Assembly: GCF_963676275.1 (NCBI RefSeq)
Contig: NZ_OY781091.1
Location: forward strand, 4,607,001-4,671,000
Length of the DNA: 64,000 bases
Origin: an uncultured Cohaesibacter sp.
GTDB taxonomy: Bacteria; Pseudomonadota; Alphaproteobacteria; Rhizobiales; Cohaesibacteraceae
Direction of reading: 5' to 3'
Shown one piece after another: positions 61,780 to 64,000 of this stretch (within the stretch, counting starts at the first letter, position 1; each line of letters begins with the position of its first letter). A model generated the notes under the pieces. The model was given only the letters and a program-made list of their open reading frames with translations. It was not told where the DNA came from and made no database searches. The position numbers and the translations under genes are program-made.

Positions 61780-62919
61780 GTGAGACTTGAGGATCAAAAG
61801 AGAATTGTCGTCAAAATCGGATCGGCAACGCTCATAGACGAGAAAACCGGCCGCCTGCGCGCGGCATGGCTGCAGACACTGGTCGATGATGTGGCCATGC
61901 TTCACGAGCAGGGCAAGGAAGTCATCATCGTATCGTCAGGGGCCATCGCCCTTGGCCGCCGCAAGGTCAAGCTGCCCAAAGGCAAACTGCGCCTGCATGA
62001 GAGTCAGGCCGCAGCCGCGATCGGCCAGATCGCGCTGGGCGAAGCCTATGCCGACGCCCTGCACAAGGTCGATCTGACCTCTGGACAGGTGCTGCTTACC
62101 CTCAGCGACACCGAAGAACGCCGCCGCTACCTCAATGCCCGCGCCACGCTGGCCACCATGCTCAAGCTCGGAGCCGTGCCGATCATCAACGAGAATGACA
62201 CGGTCGCCACCACGGAAATCAAGTTCGGCGACAATGACCGCCTTGCCGCCCGCGTTGCGACCATGATCAGCGCCGACTGTCTCATTCTCCTCTCCGACAT
62301 CGATGGCCTTTATACCGCACCCCCGGCCCACAATCCCGATGCGCAGCATATTGCGGTCATCGACCATATCACGCCCGAAATCGAGGCCATGGCAGGCAGT
62401 GCCGGATCAAGCCTTGCCAAGGGCGGCATGACCACCAAGATTGCAGCAGCCAAGATCGCGGTCAATGCCGGCACCGCCATGATCATCGCCAATGGCAGCG
62501 ACTATAATCCGCTGCGCGCCATCATGAATGGTGCAAAGCACAGCTGGTTTGCCCCCAAATCCAACCCGATCACCCAGCGTAAGCGCTGGATCAACGGCAA
62601 TCTGGAACCTCATGGCACCATCACACTGGATGAAGGCGCGGTGCGTGCCCTGCTGGGAGGCAAGAGCCTGCTGCCCGCTGGCGTGAAGCGTCTGGAGGGC
62701 AACTTCGCCAAGGGCGACGCCCTGATCATTCTTGATCCCGCTGGCGTCGAAATTGCCCGCGGCCTTGTCGCCTATGACCGCTCCGAAGCGGACCAGATCA
62801 AGGGATGCAAATCCTCCCAGATTGCGGAAATTCTGGGTTATGATGGCCGAGCCGAGCTCATCCATCGCGACGACATGGTTCTGAGCGCCGAATCCGGCGA
62901 TCATGCCGACCACGCCTGA
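61780..62919 (+). CDS. proB: Glutamate 5-kinase
   Basis: A 379-residue ProB with a GTG start. The amino-acid kinase domain holds [53 protein letters not shown] and [14 protein letters not shown]. The C-terminal PUA domain begins near residue 280 ([20 protein letters not shown]). It catalyses the first step of proline synthesis and hands the unstable phosphate to ProA. Confidence 0.95.
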   Translation: MRLEDQKRIVVKIGSATLIDEKTGRLRAAWLQTLVDDVAMLHEQGKEVIIVSSGAIALGRRKVKLPKGKLRLHESQAAAAIGQIALGEAYADALHKVDLTSGQVLLTLSDTEERRRYLNARATLATMLKLGAVPIINENDTVATTEIKFGDNDRLAARVATMISADCLILLSDIDGLYTAPPAHNPDAQHIAVIDHITPEIEAMAGSAGSSLAKGGMTTKIAAAKIAVNAGTAMIIANGSDYNPLRAIMNGAKHSWFAPKSNPITQRKRWINGNLEPHGTITLDEGAVRALLGGKSLLPAGVKRLEGNFAKGDALIILDPAGVEIARGLVAYDRSEADQIKGCKSSQIAEILGYDGRAELIHRDDMVLSAESGDHADHA

Positions 62920-63042
62920 GGCAATGGCATCGGGCAGCGTTGCTCCCAAGGCCTTGCCCGCCAACGAAACAGCTTCGCAAAGAGGCACAAGGACTCTGTG
63001 CGCTGAAATAACGTCATGTTCCCAAAGGGGAGGGAGACAGCC

Positions 63043-64000
63043 ATGAATGACACGACTGCATCCGTTAGCGAAATCATGAAGGCACTGGGCGCAAAGGCCC
63101 GCAAGGCAGCCCGTCATCTGGCCAATGCCCCGACCGAGCAGAAGAATGCAGCGCTCAGCGAGGCGGCGAAAGCCATTCGCGCCAATGTCCCGGTCATTCT
63201 GGATGCCAATGCCAAGGATATCGCCAAAGGCAAGGAAGATGGCATGACATCCGCCTTTCTTGATCGCCTGACCCTTTCTGAGGACAGGATCGAAGCCATC
63301 GCCGCTGGCCTTGATGCCATTGTCGCCCTGCCCGATCCCGTCGGTACCATCATGACCGGCTGGGACCGTCCCAACGGCCTGCATATCGAGCGCGTGCGTA
63401 CTCCTCTGGGCATCATCGGCGTCATCTATGAAAGCCGCCCCAATGTCACCGCCGATGCGGGCGCCCTGTGCCTGAAGGCGGGCAACGCCTCCATCCTGCG
63501 CGGCGGTTCGGACAGCTATCATTCCTCAAGGGCCATCCATGCCTGTCTCGCAGAAGGCCTGCAAAGCGCCGGCCTGCCCAGCGATTGCATCCAGATCGTT
63601 CCCACCACGGACAGGGCTGCCGTTGGCGAGATGCTCAAGGGGCTGGACGGCAATCTCGACGTGCTGGTGCCGCGCGGCGGCAAGGGGCTGGTCGGACGCG
63701 TGCAACAGGAAGCCCGTGTCCCGGTCTTCTCCCATCTGGAAGGCATTTGCCACATCTATATCGACAAGCAGGCCGACCCGCAAAAGGCGGAAGCCATAAC
63801 CGTCAATGCCAAGATGCGCCGTACCGGCATTTGCGGTTCGGCAGAAACCCTGCTGATCGACCGGACCATTGCCGACACCATCGGCAAGACGGTGCTGGAA
63901 GCCCTCAGCCGCTCGGGCTGCGTGGTGCGCGGCACCGAAGAGGTCATTGCATTGCTGCCGCAAGCCGAACTGGCCAATGAGGAAGACTGGTCAACCGAAT
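63043..64000 (+). CDS. proA: Glutamate-5-semialdehyde dehydrogenase, cut by window end
   Basis: 319 codons of ProA are visible before the window ends; the frame is still open. ATG 63043 has GGGGAGGGAG. Family sequence includes [36 protein letters not shown] and the catalytic Cys in [16 protein letters not shown]. It reduces glutamyl 5-phosphate for proline synthesis, completing the obgE-proB-proA block. Confidence 0.95.
   Translation, partial: MNDTTASVSEIMKALGAKARKAARHLANAPTEQKNAALSEAAKAIRANVPVILDANAKDIAKGKEDGMTSAFLDRLTLSEDRIEAIAAGLDAIVALPDPVGTIMTGWDRPNGLHIERVRTPLGIIGVIYESRPNVTADAGALCLKAGNASILRGGSDSYHSSRAIHACLAEGLQSAGLPSDCIQIVPTTDRAAVGEMLKGLDGNLDVLVPRGGKGLVGRVQQEARVPVFSHLEGICHIYIDKQADPQKAEAITVNAKMRRTGICGSAETLLIDRTIADTIGKTVLEALSRSGCVVRGTEEVIALLPQAELANEEDWSTE

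Overview
The window reads as a chromosome segment of an alphaproteobacterium, most likely a member of the Hyphomicrobiales with a marine or sediment lifestyle. The evidence is a BA14K-type envelope protein, a DUF930 protein, ribosomal protein L21 with a long C-terminal extension, the order rplU-rpmA-GNAT-obgE-proB-proA, and many TRAP and TTT carboxylate transporters. This placement is inferred from gene content, not from a marker-gene phylogeny.

Layout, left to right. (1) 0.1-7.9 kb: a TRAP transporter operon with a creatininase-family hydrolase and an M20 amidohydrolase; its binding-protein gene is broken. It is flanked by LysR regulators and a fumarylacetoacetate-hydrolase-family gene. (2) 8-13.5 kb: a small lipoprotein, BA14K and DUF930 proteins, a MaoC-like hydratase, a LysR regulator and a glutamate dehydrogenase. 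(3) 13.6-26.5 kb: a second TRAP operon (SDR, DctPQM, aminotransferase, 2-hydroxyacid dehydrogenase) facing a LysR, an RraA-type aldolase and a tight operon of biotin carrier, biotin carboxylase, PxpB, PxpC, a biotinyl-domain protein without its lysine, and PxpA. Together these look like one catabolic island for an amide, lactam or hydroxy-amino-acid substrate. (4) 26.5-31.8 kb: gluconate/idonate genes (LacI-type GntR, Gnd, IdnD, IdnO, GntK) with two GntR-type operators.

(5) 32.7-44.9 kb is the most striking region: a leftward operon carrying a complete biotin-dependent, membrane-coupled malonate decarboxylase. The order is madG, a 45-residue membrane protein, madB, birA, madA, E, C, D, H, K, F, L, M, followed by a HutP-like RNA-binding-family protein and an ECF ATPase of BioM type. 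As I recall it, the order matches the Na+-pumping system of Malonomonas rubra. The cell would take up malonate (MadLM), activate it on an acyl carrier protein (MadE, charged by MadA/MadH, prosthetic group made by MadG/MadK), move the carboxyl group to biotin (MadCD, MadF) and decarboxylate it at the membrane (MadB) while exporting Na+. BirA inside the operon would biotinylate MadF. Two stable hairpins flank the HutP-like gene.

(6) 46.3-51.7 kb: a TctABC transporter with an ArgE-family deacylase and a divergent LysR. (7) 51.8-56.9 kb: a 5.1-kb integrated element bounded by 19-bp direct repeats of the 3' end of tRNA-Ser. It holds a tyrosine integrase, a serine resolvase with what looks like a full three-subsite res site, and a lipoprotein. 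(8) 57-64 kb: conserved housekeeping genes (MAPEG, rplU, rpmA, two GNATs plus a GNAT relic, obgE, proB, and proA cut by the window edge). I saw no rRNA gene and no CRISPR array.
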